Assembly (NCBI GenBank): GCA_003868215.1
Contig: QWDQ01000007.1
Location: 620,001 to 684,000 of the forward strand
Source: Pseudophaeomoniella oleicola
Lineage: Eukaryota > Ascomycota > Eurotiomycetes > Phaeomoniellales > Phaeomoniellaceae
Direction: 5' to 3'
DNA: 64,000 nucleotides
In this document: positions 1 to 10,518 of the stretch, one piece after another
Layout: every line of letters starts with the position of its first letter
Position numbering within the stretch: the first letter of the stretch is position 1
Program-made: the position numbers and the translations under genes
Notes under the pieces: generated by a model
What the model was told of the DNA's origin: nothing
What the model saw: only the letters and a program-made list of their open reading frames with translations
Database searches by the model: none

Positions 1-185
1 CCGACGCTCGACGCTCGACGCTCGAATTTCCTCGGCGGCGACTAGCACTCGCCACTTCGTCGAAGCACACAACGTTCTACCACATAGCTCAGTACCTCCT
101 CAACATCTGCTACGGACTTACACGTGTGACAGCGGTATCCAAAATCCTTTGACGCTACGGCGCGCTGTCGCAGGCAGTGCACCGG
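1..185. other. Left-edge upstream region of the PPR gene
   Basis: Non-coding sequence in front of the PPR gene. It opens with a short tandem repeat, GACGCTC three times (about positions 3-23). No ATG in frame with the PPR gene lies between the in-frame stop near 150 and the ATG at 186. A short upstream coding exon cannot be excluded because the window edge cuts the promoter. Confidence 0.5.
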
Positions 186-3100
186 ATGATTCGCAATCTC
201 AAGCACCCTGTCCGAAGTCACAGAAGACTAGGCCACACATTTTGGACTCACTGGCTTCATTCACCCCAACTACCTGTCTGGTGGCCCTTGTTCCTCGAAG
301 CTACAGCCGGTCTTTCTTCGCCTGCAACCGCGCGATTAGAAAATTCAGACAAGGACAAATATAGACCTTTTTTGGACTTCCTATATCCACGCACAGCTCG
401 TCGCTACTATTCCAGCACGCATCATGGTGCTCGGCTTGGGAAAAGACCTGTTCGCCCGAAGGTCACTCAAGGCAGCAGTCAGAGTCAGACATGCAGAACA
501 CAAGCTTACGCTACACAAGATGGACCGCTGAGTGCAAGTCATTCTCATGAGAACGTGGATGCCGCAGGACCAGCACCAGACTTTTGGTCACATTCATCTC
601 GACTTGAATTTGATGTTCCCGCAAGAATCCCCGACCCGGTACATGATTCAACGTCCTCGTCCTTTCTCGATGAAACTCAGCAGCCAGAAGTATCGTATGC
701 GCAAGAGCAAGACACGAGCTTCACTGACATCGACAAAGTTCCAGACATGATGAAGGCAGTGCAGAATCTTGCTTATTTCGACATGGACTATGCTGAAGGA
801 GAACCACTTCCATCAGAAGTACAGGTGGTCTTGAGCGCCCTGCAATTCCAGGATTTGACTCTTGTTTTGCGACTCATAAGAGATAAAGAGAGCGTTACAC
901 TAGGAGCGTCTGTTGTTGTATTGCTTCTTCAACGACAGCAATTTGAGGATGCCGCAGAGGTTCTTGCCCATATGGATGGACTGCGTTATTGGAAAGTTGC
1001 GTCTTACTTTTCATCACGTCGGATTATTATACATGACTCTGCACACCTTGCACTGGCTCTCGCCAACAGAGTGAATTCTTGGAACAAAGATCCTGGAGGA
1101 TTGGAAAATTTACGTGCTCTAGCCGCGTTTGCTCTAAATTACACCGTGCTCGATCACAATACTGCCTCGAGTATCACTCCAAGAGGGTTGTTGAACCTTC
1201 TGGAATCCTTCAGAGAAGCTGGCATCGACACGTCAATCTCAATGGTAACCCTGATCCATACCCTGAACCACATATCGAAGAAAAGGAACCGTGCCGATCT
1301 TGCCCTAACCGTTTATCGAATGGTGCGCCAGCGATTCCCCAATTATGTCGTGCCACGGGGTGCCTATGGTTGTGTACTCTCCATGTTTGCTGATTGTGAA
1401 ACTACATACCCTGCAGCTATTCGATATATTCTCTCAGAGTTTACCCATCAGCATGGACGGCCAGATCCTCAAGCATATCAGCGGGCTCTGACTGCTTTGT
1501 CGAGAAGAGGCTACGCGGAAGCTGCGAGAGAAGTGTATTCGCAATACTGTACCATGCACGGCGTAACCCATGATCCGGGAATGCTCAATCCTATCCTCTA
1601 CGCCTATTCTCGGGTTGGCAACACCATCGAAGCTCAGAAATGTTTTGACTTTCTCGTTCACGAGTCAAACGTCCAGCCGGATCGAGTACTCTGGAACACG
1701 TTATTATATGCTTATGCTCGGGCAGATGACGTTCGGGGAGCAGTCGAAGTTTTCAGGAATATGCGGTCAAGAGGAACTGAACCCGATGAGTATGCGTTTG
1801 GCACATTGATGAGCATGTGTGCCGGATCAGGTGATGTCGAAGCCATTCTGTATTTGGCGGGTGAGGCTGAGAGAGCGAATGTCCCATTGACTGCACCCAT
1901 GATGGACACACTTGTGCGTGCTTACTGTGCCAGTACGCAACCCCAGAAGGCAGAAGAGGTTGCAAATGCTGCGATGAAAATGGATTTGAAGTCGAGCAAG
2001 ACCAGATTGTGGAATACGATTTTGGTTTATTACGCACACCGTGCGGATACGCAAGCCTTGCTACGCATTCAACAGCACATGAAGGAGCTTCGTGTTCCGT
2101 ACGATCCGATGACTTACGCTGCTTTGATGCTTAGCTTAACAAAGATGGGGAGAAGTGAAGATGCCTTGAAAATTCTTCGTGCGCTACACCTGAGTCAACG
2201 GACGACCGTTAATGCAACCCATTATAGCATTGTCATGCATGGCTTTGCTCGGGAGGAAAATCGGAACCAAGTCACACGATTGTGGTTGGAGCTTCTGGAT
2301 CGGACAAATGCACCAGGACTGAGTGCGAGCCTCGCGGTACTGAGATCACAAATCCAAAGGGATCGGCGAGCTCGGGACTTTGCTCTTGCGGATCTGCTTA
2401 CACAAACAGTCAACTATGCTAGTGGTCAGGGCAAATTCCTCAAAGCCAAACAAAGTTATACGAAGGACTTCCCACATGCAAGCGCCTTCCTTGATGAGAT
2501 TCTGGACAACCTCGACATAAGAGACCTTGCTTCAAAACTCCCTCGGCACGGTCTTGGTAATTTCAAAATCACAGATGCAGTCCCGGCTGCTCTCTTCACT
2601 CTTATGATTCAAATTCTTGGCAGGCAGGGGGCTTATCGGCGAGCTACTGCCCTCCTCGCGAAATATCAACAGGTACGACGACAAATGTCGCAAACTCCAG
2701 TATTCAAAGAGACATTGCCTATACCCATTATAACCGAACTGATGAGTATACACGTCCATGACAAGAACCACACCCGGGTTGAAGAGCTTTGGCAGCAGGC
2801 CAAGGCTCAAGCCATCGAAGCCGGTACATCCAAGGCACACATAGTCCGCCTCGTGAAAAGTCCGAGTGAATGGCATTCAACTGATCCGCACGAACCACTG
2901 GAGCCTGTTATTCTCCCGGCACACCGATTCGTTCTGTCCAGAGCTTTAACCCATTACATGCATTCCTTGGCTTTAAACAAGCTGCATGATCGCCTGACCC
3001 CTCTTATTGAGGATGTGCAGAAACTCGGTTTTGCACTAGACAGTAGTAACTGGAACGCTTATGTGCGGCTAATGGCGTCGTCTCTACGCGCCGAACATCA

Positions 3101-4259
3101 ATTTACAGCTTTCACGGTTTTTGAGCGTAAGCTCCTGCCGAATATGCCAGCGTGGGGCTTGCTCACTCGGGGGTGGGTCGAGAGGCACGAGACTGGACAA
3201 GATGGAAACCCCGAGGTCGTGCGAAGAAGTCTGTTACGATCTCTAGACAGCGAGACTCCACATCCTAGCTATTATACTCTCGTCTTCCTTGGCGCTGCTC
3301 TGATGAGATTCCGTAAGCGGGCCACCTACGATCAAGGTGCTGAACTATACAAGCTGTTAAATGCTGCCACAAGATCTGTCATAGCCGTGGCTAAGATGCC
3401 ATACCGTCGGGATCGTGTTCAAGGTGTCATCCTCCGAGGACGGCAGCCTACGGGTGATACGGTAAAGTCTATCTATGGCGGAATTGAGGACACTTATGGA
3501 CTTCTGGCGGGAACCTCTGCAATAGAAGATGTACCCCCGGAGAGCTTTGTGGACATCGCGGAGTTGCAAACATTATTGATTCACAAGGGAGAGAATTCGG
3601 AATCGAGGAAGAAAGAAATCATTCATCAAGTAGCTGATGCACTATTTGGCGAACTGCATGATCTCGAAATCGACGAAGCTGATTGGCAGAACTCGAAAAC
3701 GTCGCGTGATGAGCAAGCGCGTACACCAGAGCATTTGCAGAAATCTCGTGAAGAGAGGGTTTGGCGAATAGTAGAAGAGGCGATGCGTCCACAACTACTA
3801 GCTAACGAGCTGGTTGGCGACCCATCATATGATACGTTGAGAACATCTTCGACCGCGCTGATAGAACTCTCACAAACCCGTCTAGGTCCTGTTGGCTTTA
3901 CAGGAGCGGTTTCTGGCCAGGAAGGAACGAAATCTCACGAACAAGACAACGAGCAGATTCAAGAAGATCTGAGATCTTTTGAGACCGACGACATGCAAAA
4001 GATCATATTCTATGACCCACTACCACCTACTCCAGAGATCGCAGATCTATCACAGAGGGTGCCCATTCGCAGGGACCCGAGTCCCAATTTTTGGATGCAA
4101 AAGCAAACGACCTTCGACACCCTCAATGAGCTTTCGCCCCGCACGAGGGTTGGACGACGCAGACGACGCGCATTCTCTCTGAACAAAGAATCGTCTCGGC
4201 AGAAAAGAGAAGAAATACGGGGGGCTCGCAATTGGGGCATGAACCCTCCCCCTCCCTAA
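186..4259 (+). CDS. Pentatricopeptide repeat (PPR) protein, probably mitochondrial
   Basis: An intronless gene for about 1357 residues. The middle third (roughly residues 390-720) contains helical repeats of PPR type, for example 'VLWNTLLYAYARADDVRGAV' followed by 'GTEPDEYAFGTLMSMCAGSG', with the usual spacing of about 35 residues. PPR proteins bind organellar RNA one base per repeat. Large fungal members (the Neurospora cya-5 type) control translation, stability or maturation of specific mitochondrial mRNAs, so a mitochondrial RNA role is inferred. The N-terminus is basic and rich in His, Arg and Ser with few acids, which suits an import signal. The C-terminus is acidic and then very Arg-rich, ending in a run of prolines. 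I chose the first ATG at 186. The frame is open a little further upstream (to about 153) but only with a GTG. The RNA target cannot be read from the sequence. Confidence 0.85.
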   Translation: MIRNLKHPVRSHRRLGHTFWTHWLHSPQLPVWWPLFLEATAGLSSPATARLENSDKDKYRPFLDFLYPRTARRYYSSTHHGARLGKRPVRPKVTQGSSQSQTCRTQAYATQDGPLSASHSHENVDAAGPAPDFWSHSSRLEFDVPARIPDPVHDSTSSSFLDETQQPEVSYAQEQDTSFTDIDKVPDMMKAVQNLAYFDMDYAEGEPLPSEVQVVLSALQFQDLTLVLRLIRDKESVTLGASVVVLLLQRQQFEDAAEVLAHMDGLRYWKVASYFSSRRIIIHDSAHLALALANRVNSWNKDPGGLENLRALAAFALNYTVLDHNTASSITPRGLLNLLESFREAGIDTSISMVTLIHTLNHISKKRNRADLALTVYRMVRQRFPNYVVPRGAYGCVLSMFADCETTYPAAIRYILSEFTHQHGRPDPQAYQRALTALSRRGYAEAAREVYSQYCTMHGVTHDPGMLNPILYAYSRVGNTIEAQKCFDFLVHESNVQPDRVLWNTLLYAYARADDVRGAVEVFRNMRSRGTEPDEYAFGTLMSMCAGSGDVEAILYLAGEAERANVPLTAPMMDTLVRAYCASTQPQKAEEVANAAMKMDLKSSKTRLWNTILVYYAHRADTQALLRIQQHMKELRVPYDPMTYAALMLSLTKMGRSEDALKILRALHLSQRTTVNATHYSIVMHGFAREENRNQVTRLWLELLDRTNAPGLSASLAVLRSQIQRDRRARDFALADLLTQTVNYASGQGKFLKAKQSYTKDFPHASAFLDEILDNLDIRDLASKLPRHGLGNFKITDAVPAALFTLMIQILGRQGAYRRATALLAKYQQVRRQMSQTPVFKETLPIPIITELMSIHVHDKNHTRVEELWQQAKAQAIEAGTSKAHIVRLVKSPSEWHSTDPHEPLEPVILPAHRFVLSRALTHYMHSLALNKLHDRLTPLIEDVQKLGFALDSSNWNAYVRLMASSLRAEHQFTAFTVFERKLLPNMPAWGLLTRGWVERHETGQDGNPEVVRRSLLRSLDSETPHPSYYTLVFLGAALMRFRKRATYDQGAELYKLLNAATRSVIAVAKMPYRRDRVQGVILRGRQPTGDTVKSIYGGIEDTYGLLAGTSAIEDVPPESFVDIAELQTLLIHKGENSESRKKEIIHQVADALFGELHDLEIDEADWQNSKTSRDEQARTPEHLQKSREERVWRIVEEAMRPQLLANELVGDPSYDTLRTSSTALIELSQTRLGPVGFTGAVSGQEGTKSHEQDNEQIQEDLRSFETDDMQKIIFYDPLPPTPEIADLSQRVPIRRDPSPNFWMQKQTTFDTLNELSPRTRVGRRRRRAFSLNKESSRQKREEIRGARNWGMNPPPP

Positions 4260-5233
4260 AGGATGTCCCTTCAGGGTGTGAAAGTCAGTAATTCGTCTCA
4301 TTAGCCTGCTTCACACATATGCTTGCAGGTCGTCTCAGTTATAGACTGAGGCGTCTCAGCTGATATATGACGGGACGAAGATGTCTTACATCTTGATTTC
4401 GTCGAAACTGCAAGAGTATACTTCCATTACGATATGCCGATCCCCTGTCCACTACCAAGGTCCAAACAAATTTGGCAGAGAAATCCGACTGCTAAGATGT
4501 CTTTATAGTCATTCTACCATTGACGCGAGGTTCATGTAATAGCCATGCCTGTCTATATTAATTCCATTGGGTTTTTCTCTCAGGTCCAGACGAGAAAAGA
4601 GAAAGCTTTGTAATACCTGTCCAGCCATAATTCCTGGACAGCAGCACACACGCACGGATTCCTCTGAAGAAATTGATCCAGCACTAGCCTTGCAACTAGC
4701 AGACAATGTCGATCGGTCCTGAGTCAACGAAAGCGAGAGACGCTGCGAAGCGTACAGCTAAGTATTGCGAGATTGCGGGTCCATAACAGGTTTACAGAGA
4801 GGGTTTCCCCGGCCAGAGAAAAGTGAACCGGCGAACACTACAACACGTGACGTGAGGCGTGGAGGCTATGAGGCCAATCGTAGTCTCGTGTTGAGAGGCT
4901 GAGGTTGAAGCCATCGTCAATAACCTATCTATCCTTTTTGCCTATCAAGGCAACTTTGAAGGCCTCAAGAGTCTGATCTACAGGCGCCGTTTGAGAGTTA
5001 GATTCTTTTTACACTAGAATTTGTATATAAATCCATCTAACTACCAAGGCAACTGAATAGTTCCTCGAGACAATTACCTTTCTAATCTATAGACTCCTCC
5101 GCTTTCCCAAAACATTATACAAGACCGATGCCGACAGACCTCTCCACCCCAATTGGAGTCTGTCTGGTCATGATAGGCATACCGGAAATCCCGGACACCG
5201 TTCTTCTATTTGATACTGCTCACATAGATCTCT
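4260..5233. other. Intergenic region between convergent genes
   Basis: Holds the 3' ends of the PPR gene (+) and the hydrolase gene (-). I see no conserved coding potential. Only short ORFs of up to about 72 codons occur, without codon or composition bias. Presumably it is two 3' UTRs. Confidence 0.5.
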
Positions 5234-6805
5234 TCAAGTCTTTTCAAATCTCTTCAGTCTCCTCTCTCTTCTCTCCACATCCTTCAATTCCTCCATCATG
5301 ACCTGGTTGAAATCCTGTGCATTGTCAAGGTAGAGATGATGGCCCGCGTCTTTGATGATTATGACTTTTGCGTCACCATTATCACGCTCTTTCTCCTCGG
5401 GACTCGCCGCCTCGATAAGTCTCTTCTTCGCTTCCTGAATCTTCTTTGCTGCCGCGCGGCCGCCGTTGACGTCCATCCAATCATGGTCGCCGTACATCAG
5501 AACGACGGGTATCCCGTTTTCCTTTTGGGAAGATGGCGTTGCAGCAGTCGCAGTCGCGGAGTCATAGGTGTTGGAAGGCGGAGAGAGGGTTTGCCGTCCG
5601 ACGCCGGCGATGCGGCGGATGAGGGGACTTCGGGCGAAAGCACCAGGGGCGAGAATGTAAGCAAGTGCGTATTCACCACTACCTCTGAGGCGAAAGAGCG
5701 AATAAGAGTAGTCATGCAGGGCTTTTGCTTCGGCAGAAGGGAGATGAGAAAATCGTCTAGAGGTCCACCCAGAGACCAAGCGGGGTCCGAAAGGCCCAGA
5801 CCACCTGACAAAGGAAAAGGGAGATATGTTTGCATCCCAAAGATAAGTAAGCCATTTCGGAAGAGGCCTTCGAGGTGGCTCAGTGGGTTTTGTTTTGGGA
5901 GCGCCAGTATTCTTGATGTCGTTTCCCTGATCTTGTGTGAATTCTTGAACGATATTCGACTCGGAAGGATTGGGCATGTCAGCTTGGACGGCATATGGAT
6001 CCTCGGGAATACCGACAGGGGAGGCCAGCACGAGCTTATTGAGATGTCCCGGGTACTTCAGAGCATATGCTACGGCAAGATACCCACCCATGCTATGTCC
6101 TAGTAGAGTGAACCGGTCAAGCTTCTTTTTTATTCGCCACTCCTCAAGAGCATCGACGAACCACGATTCTGCTTCCGTGATCTGCTCTGGTCTAGTCTTG
6201 CTTTTGATCTTGAACGGCGGCCGACTGCTCCGGCCCATTCCAAGGAGGTCGAGGGCATACAATTGCCATCCTGGTGCTCTGGAGAGACCTTCGAAGTTTC
6301 TATAAAAGAAACCTAATCCCGCTCCGTAGCCGTGAAGTATAACAAGGTTGTTCTCAGGGGTCTCCCCAACCCTCTCCACCGAGAATTCGTTCATGGCCCT
6401 GTTTTTACCAGATAGCGGTACCATTCGGGAGAACCATTTCCTGGGGCCATATGGATCTTCAAGAGGCGAAGTAACCTTGGTGACGGGTGTACCATCAACT
6501 GGCTTGTTCATCTCTTCGTTGACCGTTGTTGTCGAAGGTGGTGCAGATCCAGTTTCTGTGTGCGTCGGAGGCTTCTGAAGGTATGGGATGTACGACAGGA
6601 CTTTGTGTTCTGCTTGCGCCGCTGGCAATGATGACCACCACAGACTGAAACCTTCCTTGTATCCCAAAGGAAACATTCCTGCAGACGGGGTCTTTGATCC
6701 CTCTCCTTTCTTCTTTGCCTCTTCTTTCGCTCGACGTGACGCCAACATAGCGCGCTGCCCTTGACTTTCTATATCGCCATCACTTTCGGCACCAGCCCCA
6801 GACAT
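5234..6805 (-). CDS. Alpha/beta hydrolase of the Ict1/Cld1/ABHD4-5 family
   Basis: Encodes at least 523 residues. Visible motifs are the oxyanion-side 'HGYGAGLGFFYRNF', the nucleophile elbow GHSMGG (about residue 238), the acid in 'YGDHDWMD' (about 440) and the catalytic His in 'AGHHLYLD' (about 487). The last is also the HX4D acyltransferase motif of the CGI-58/Ict1/Cld1 branch. In yeast, Cld1 is a mitochondrial cardiolipin deacylase and Ict1 a lysophosphatidate acyltransferase, so a phospholipid-remodelling role is likely but the exact reaction is not decided. The start is uncertain. The frame stays open upstream to about 7009 and encodes a presequence-like stretch ('SRRLIATTWNSLKSSA'), but no ATG occurs there. 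Either the ATG at 6805 is the start or a small upstream exon supplies it. A low-complexity Thr/Ser insert lies before the acid residue. Confidence 0.8.
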   Translation of the reverse strand: MSGAGAESDGDIESQGQRAMLASRRAKEEAKKKGEGSKTPSAGMFPLGYKEGFSLWWSSLPAAQAEHKVLSYIPYLQKPPTHTETGSAPPSTTTVNEEMNKPVDGTPVTKVTSPLEDPYGPRKWFSRMVPLSGKNRAMNEFSVERVGETPENNLVILHGYGAGLGFFYRNFEGLSRAPGWQLYALDLLGMGRSSRPPFKIKSKTRPEQITEAESWFVDALEEWRIKKKLDRFTLLGHSMGGYLAVAYALKYPGHLNKLVLASPVGIPEDPYAVQADMPNPSESNIVQEFTQDQGNDIKNTGAPKTKPTEPPRRPLPKWLTYLWDANISPFSFVRWSGPFGPRLVSGWTSRRFSHLPSAEAKALHDYSYSLFRLRGSGEYALAYILAPGAFARSPLIRRIAGVGRQTLSPPSNTYDSATATAATPSSQKENGIPVVLMYGDHDWMDVNGGRAAAKKIQEAKKRLIEAASPEEKERDNGDAKVIIIKDAGHHLYLDNAQDFNQVMMEELKDVERRERRLKRFEKT

Positions 6806-8323
6806 GACTGGTGGGTGTTCCCGCGAAGGCGGTATATGCTCTAATATGGGAGGTTCTGGACGTATCCCGGCATCTACTAACACCTTTTCCCCGAGTGCTG
6901 ATGATTTGAGGCTGTTCCAAGTGGTCGCAATAAGGCGACGCGATGTCTGTGTGGCGGACACTTTGGGCACAGACGAACGTGGCAAATTTAGCCACCACAA
7001 GGTAAACAAAATGTTGTGCAGAAGGAAACACTGGGGAAAGCGGTGGTTAGATTGGGAACATGTACTCGTTCAGTGACTCAATTTCAGAACAGATAGGACA
7101 GTTTTATTTCGATCTTTGCGCTGGTCAATTGTATGCGTCCTGATAGGCAGCAGGATGACATTGAGATTAAAAAGCGGACAAGCGACCGGAGTTAAGCCTT
7201 AGCTCATCATCAACTCCAGATCCGGACATTGGCGATGCGCCACATTCATAATTTGCATCAAGCTTCACGTGTACAACTCTACCGGGCTTTTGAGTGAGGG
7301 CAGGGTATAGAGAGCAGGGTTCAGGGTGTTCGAGGGTTCGAGGTGAATTCAAGAGTAATCGCCAGAGACACATCATGCACGCTCTCTTGCGTGATGTGTA
7401 GGCTTTACTACCTACTGCGTAGTACCACCATACGACCTCCAGGAGCGTGGGCCATACGTAACGGTAAAGCAACATGCACCAGCATTTCTTCTTCATCTGC
7501 TGCACGCCTTGTTTCCATAGTCAACTCCTCATCCTGGATTGAATGAACCGCAAGTGGTGAACCAGAGAATTATGGGATTCTACTAGTAAGACTGCCGTGG
7601 CGTGATCGGGAAACCGCTGCGGATCACTATTTACATCTAGTCATTCGTAGTACCATGCAGCCCCTAGCACGAACCACATGGTGCGTTGATCTCACCAAGC
7701 GCAAATATGTCAGGAACCGGATCTGAGTTGTGTATTGTGCCTCAGCCTCTCTTATTCGTGTCATTATCATCGATGGACACCAACAGGAGATTTTTCTGAC
7801 GGTTCAAGGGGACTGGTATACAGTCGGTACTCTTCAAGAGGAGACCAACTTCTCAAGGCTGAAGGTGGCTGAGTAGGCACTGCCTTTCGGTGAAATCGCA
7901 GGCACCCAAATGCTGCCGTGATTGAGACATTAGTAATATACTGATCTTGTAGTGCATCAAGGCACGATCTGTCCAGAACTACTTATGCACATGTAAACAA
8001 TCTTAGTTCCCGTGAGGGATCATTTCTTGGGACCTACGTCAGTCAACTAAACCCGGATTGACATTAGCTCAGTAGCCTCTGGCGATCTCACTGATTGTAT
8101 CAGATAACTACGTGGATTGTCGTAGACTCCTTGAGATACATATCATATCTGAAGTAATTGAACACACAAAGATACTTGACAACGACTGTTTGTTGAAATT
8201 AGCCCTCCAACTCCCTGTGCTGTTGCGCCAGCTCATCGAAAGTGTCGCATCATCAACCCCTAAACTGCCAGCATGCGACTACAATAATATCTACCCTCTC
8301 AGCCGAACCCTGCACCGACTACT
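6806..8323. other. Divergent promoter region between hydrolase and SPO7
   Basis: About 1.5 kb between two genes transcribed away from each other. The first 200 bases next to the hydrolase may be coding (open frame, no ATG). The rest shows no convincing ORF. A small GTAGTACC/CGTAGTA motif cluster near 7417 and 7640 resembles the palindromic motifs found in other gaps of the window. Confidence 0.4.
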
Positions 8324-9832
8324 ATGGCCGACACTCGTCTCGATCAGATAGTAAAGGGCGCGCCAGGGCCTTCAACCAAGCTACCCAGCATCGCTACACG
8401 CGATCCTGCACCTCTCCCTCCCTTAAGTGAAAAGTCAACCTCCACCACCCCAGAGAAGTACAACACAAGCGATCCTTTGGCTACTTTACCATCGTCACCA
8501 CCGCAGATCTATCTCAACTTGCTCATCCTCGAATGCTCCCTTCGCTCGCAGTATCTCGTGCTCCGCGCTCGTCGTCGCTTGCATAGCTTCTTCCTTCTAC
8601 TCCTGTTTCTCTGGAATTCCCTCTTCACCTATCTCTTATTCCTCAAACCGCGTGAGGATGGAATGGGAATTGGTGGCTCAGTCTACTGGTTTATTGAGGT
8701 GATGGAAAAGGTTGCACTCATGGGAGGCATACTGACAGGTCTCTTGATGTGGGGAACTGGGCAATGGGAGAGAGGAGTCCGTTGGCCGAGACGATGGCTT
8801 CATTTTGCGAACCGAGGACTCCGTACCATGAACACAAAGATTGTGGTCGTGAAAGGAAAATGGTGGAAAGAAGGCCTAGGTCATGTGTCCTTTCTTTTTC
8901 CTCTCGAATCTCTCATCGGCCGTTCTCCTGGCAGCGAGTGGCATTACGTCGAACACTCAATATCGCACGGTCCTGGTGGTCGAAACAGTCATCACCATGG
9001 TTCTGATGAAGAATTCGGAATCGTAGAAGAGGATCTCGCACCAGGAGGTGACTACATCAAGCTCCTCCTCCTTCCTAAATACTTCAGCCCTGAATTTCGC
9101 GAGAACTGGGAAGAGTACCGTGCGGACTATTGGGAAAAGGAGAACGACCGCCGCTCTCAGCTCCGTCAGCGCCTGAAAAACAAGAAGCGTCAAAAGGCAA
9201 AACAACATGGCGGATGGTTCTGGTGGACAGGGCTCTGGCGCTTCAAGAACCCACCTCGTCCGTCCCCCTCCTCGTTCAAGAATCCTGCATCGACAGACCC
9301 CGAAAAGCATCACCACCATACGCAACGATCCAACCTCGCAACTTTCGTCGAAAAAGACACCAAATCCCAACGTCGCCGCTCCCTCCTTCGTTCCGACTCA
9401 ACCCATTCCCGCGCATCGTCTCGCTCCTCCACCCCCGGCATCCCCGATTCCTCCACCGAAGACAACACCGGACGCCACACGAGCTCCAACGACGAAACTT
9501 CCGCTCCCCGACTGAACAACCACCGCCTCCGCCGCGCAAGCAGCAGCCACGCTGCCTCATCCGGCCAACGTAAGAAACTGGTCAAAAAGGAAAGCGGCGT
9601 GAGCCCGTTGACGAAATCCGAGAATATTGTCGACGAGGAGGGCGAAGTGGGAAACCATGAGAAGGGATCTGCCGACACTCCGAGCACCACCACCAGCAGC
9701 AGTGCCAGCAGCAGTAATAACAGCAGAAGGCTGCGGCCAAGGAGCGGGAGTTTTGGTAGACCGGGGAGCAGAGGGACAGGAGGAAGCAGTAGACCGTCAA
9801 CAGCCGGAAGTGAAACAACGGGTACATCCTGA
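8324..9832 (+). CDS. SPO7: Spo7-like regulatory subunit of the Nem1-Spo7 lipin phosphatase
   Basis: Encodes 502 residues without introns. The N-terminal third matches the Spo7 family: a conserved helix ('IYLNLLILECSLRSQYLVL'), a first membrane span at about residues 88-107, a second at about 119-145, then 'GQWERGVRWPRRWLHFANRG' and the 'VVVKGKWWKE' strand. In yeast, Spo7 anchors and activates the Nem1 phosphatase at the nuclear/ER membrane. Nem1 dephosphorylates the lipin Pah1, which controls phosphatidate to diacylglycerol conversion and nuclear membrane growth. The C-terminal half (from about residue 300) is disordered, rich in Ser, Arg and His, and far longer than in the yeast protein (259 residues), as is usual in filamentous fungi. 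The start at the ATG 8324 gives a typical N-terminus. It is convergent with the next gene. Confidence 0.88.
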   Translation: MADTRLDQIVKGAPGPSTKLPSIATRDPAPLPPLSEKSTSTTPEKYNTSDPLATLPSSPPQIYLNLLILECSLRSQYLVLRARRRLHSFFLLLLFLWNSLFTYLLFLKPREDGMGIGGSVYWFIEVMEKVALMGGILTGLLMWGTGQWERGVRWPRRWLHFANRGLRTMNTKIVVVKGKWWKEGLGHVSFLFPLESLIGRSPGSEWHYVEHSISHGPGGRNSHHHGSDEEFGIVEEDLAPGGDYIKLLLLPKYFSPEFRENWEEYRADYWEKENDRRSQLRQRLKNKKRQKAKQHGGWFWWTGLWRFKNPPRPSPSSFKNPASTDPEKHHHHTQRSNLATFVEKDTKSQRRRSLLRSDSTHSRASSRSSTPGIPDSSTEDNTGRHTSSNDETSAPRLNNHRLRRASSSHAASSGQRKKLVKKESGVSPLTKSENIVDEEGEVGNHEKGSADTPSTTTSSSASSSNNSRRLRPRSGSFGRPGSRGTGGSSRPSTAGSETTGTS

Positions 9833-10518
9833 GCACCAGTCTCCTTCGATAATAATTCTTTCCCGTTTCATCAAACCCCCTTACCCTTGAGATCTATAGT
9901 CAAAGTTATTCAATCCATCTTCATTCAATCTACCAATTCACGTACCATTAGGAGGACCGTTTTGAGTCTTAGTCCGATTTTTAGAATATAAGCATGTGCG
10001 CACACGTCTCTCCCTCACAAGGGCTTATCAGGAACGAAGGGAAGCTTGTTACGATTTCATTTCCATATTGGATGTTCTCTAGCTCGGTCTCTAGACACGA
10101 GTGAGTACCTTTTCAATAAACACTCTAAACAGACCTTGACCTAAACCTGCGAAAGATACGCAATCTGAGAACCCATTTAAAGCGCCCTTGCTCACACTCA
10201 ACACCTAGGACCAAAAAACAGGGGGGAAAATAGAAGCATGAAGTCTTGTTGCCATGGTGGTACATTCTCAATATCTGCGGCCCCTTTTTTCCCAATAGAT
10301 TTTGGTTGGCAGCTGTTCGTTGTTTCGTTTGCTGGTCGTATATGCGTTCCTGTATGTATCAGATCAGTGCATCTATCCGTTTGTAAATCTATTCATTGAT
10401 TCACCCGCGAATCTTGAGAATAGTCTCATCAAAAGATTACAAATCATCGAGGATATGTTTGTAGGTAGACATGAAGATCATCGTTGAGGAATTTGAAGAT
10501 TCGCGTCCAAGGAGCATC
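9833..10518. other. Intergenic region between convergent genes
   Basis: Contains the 3' ends of SPO7 (+) and the four-TM membrane protein gene (-). It is T-rich with pyrimidine runs. No supported ORF or RNA is seen. Confidence 0.45.
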
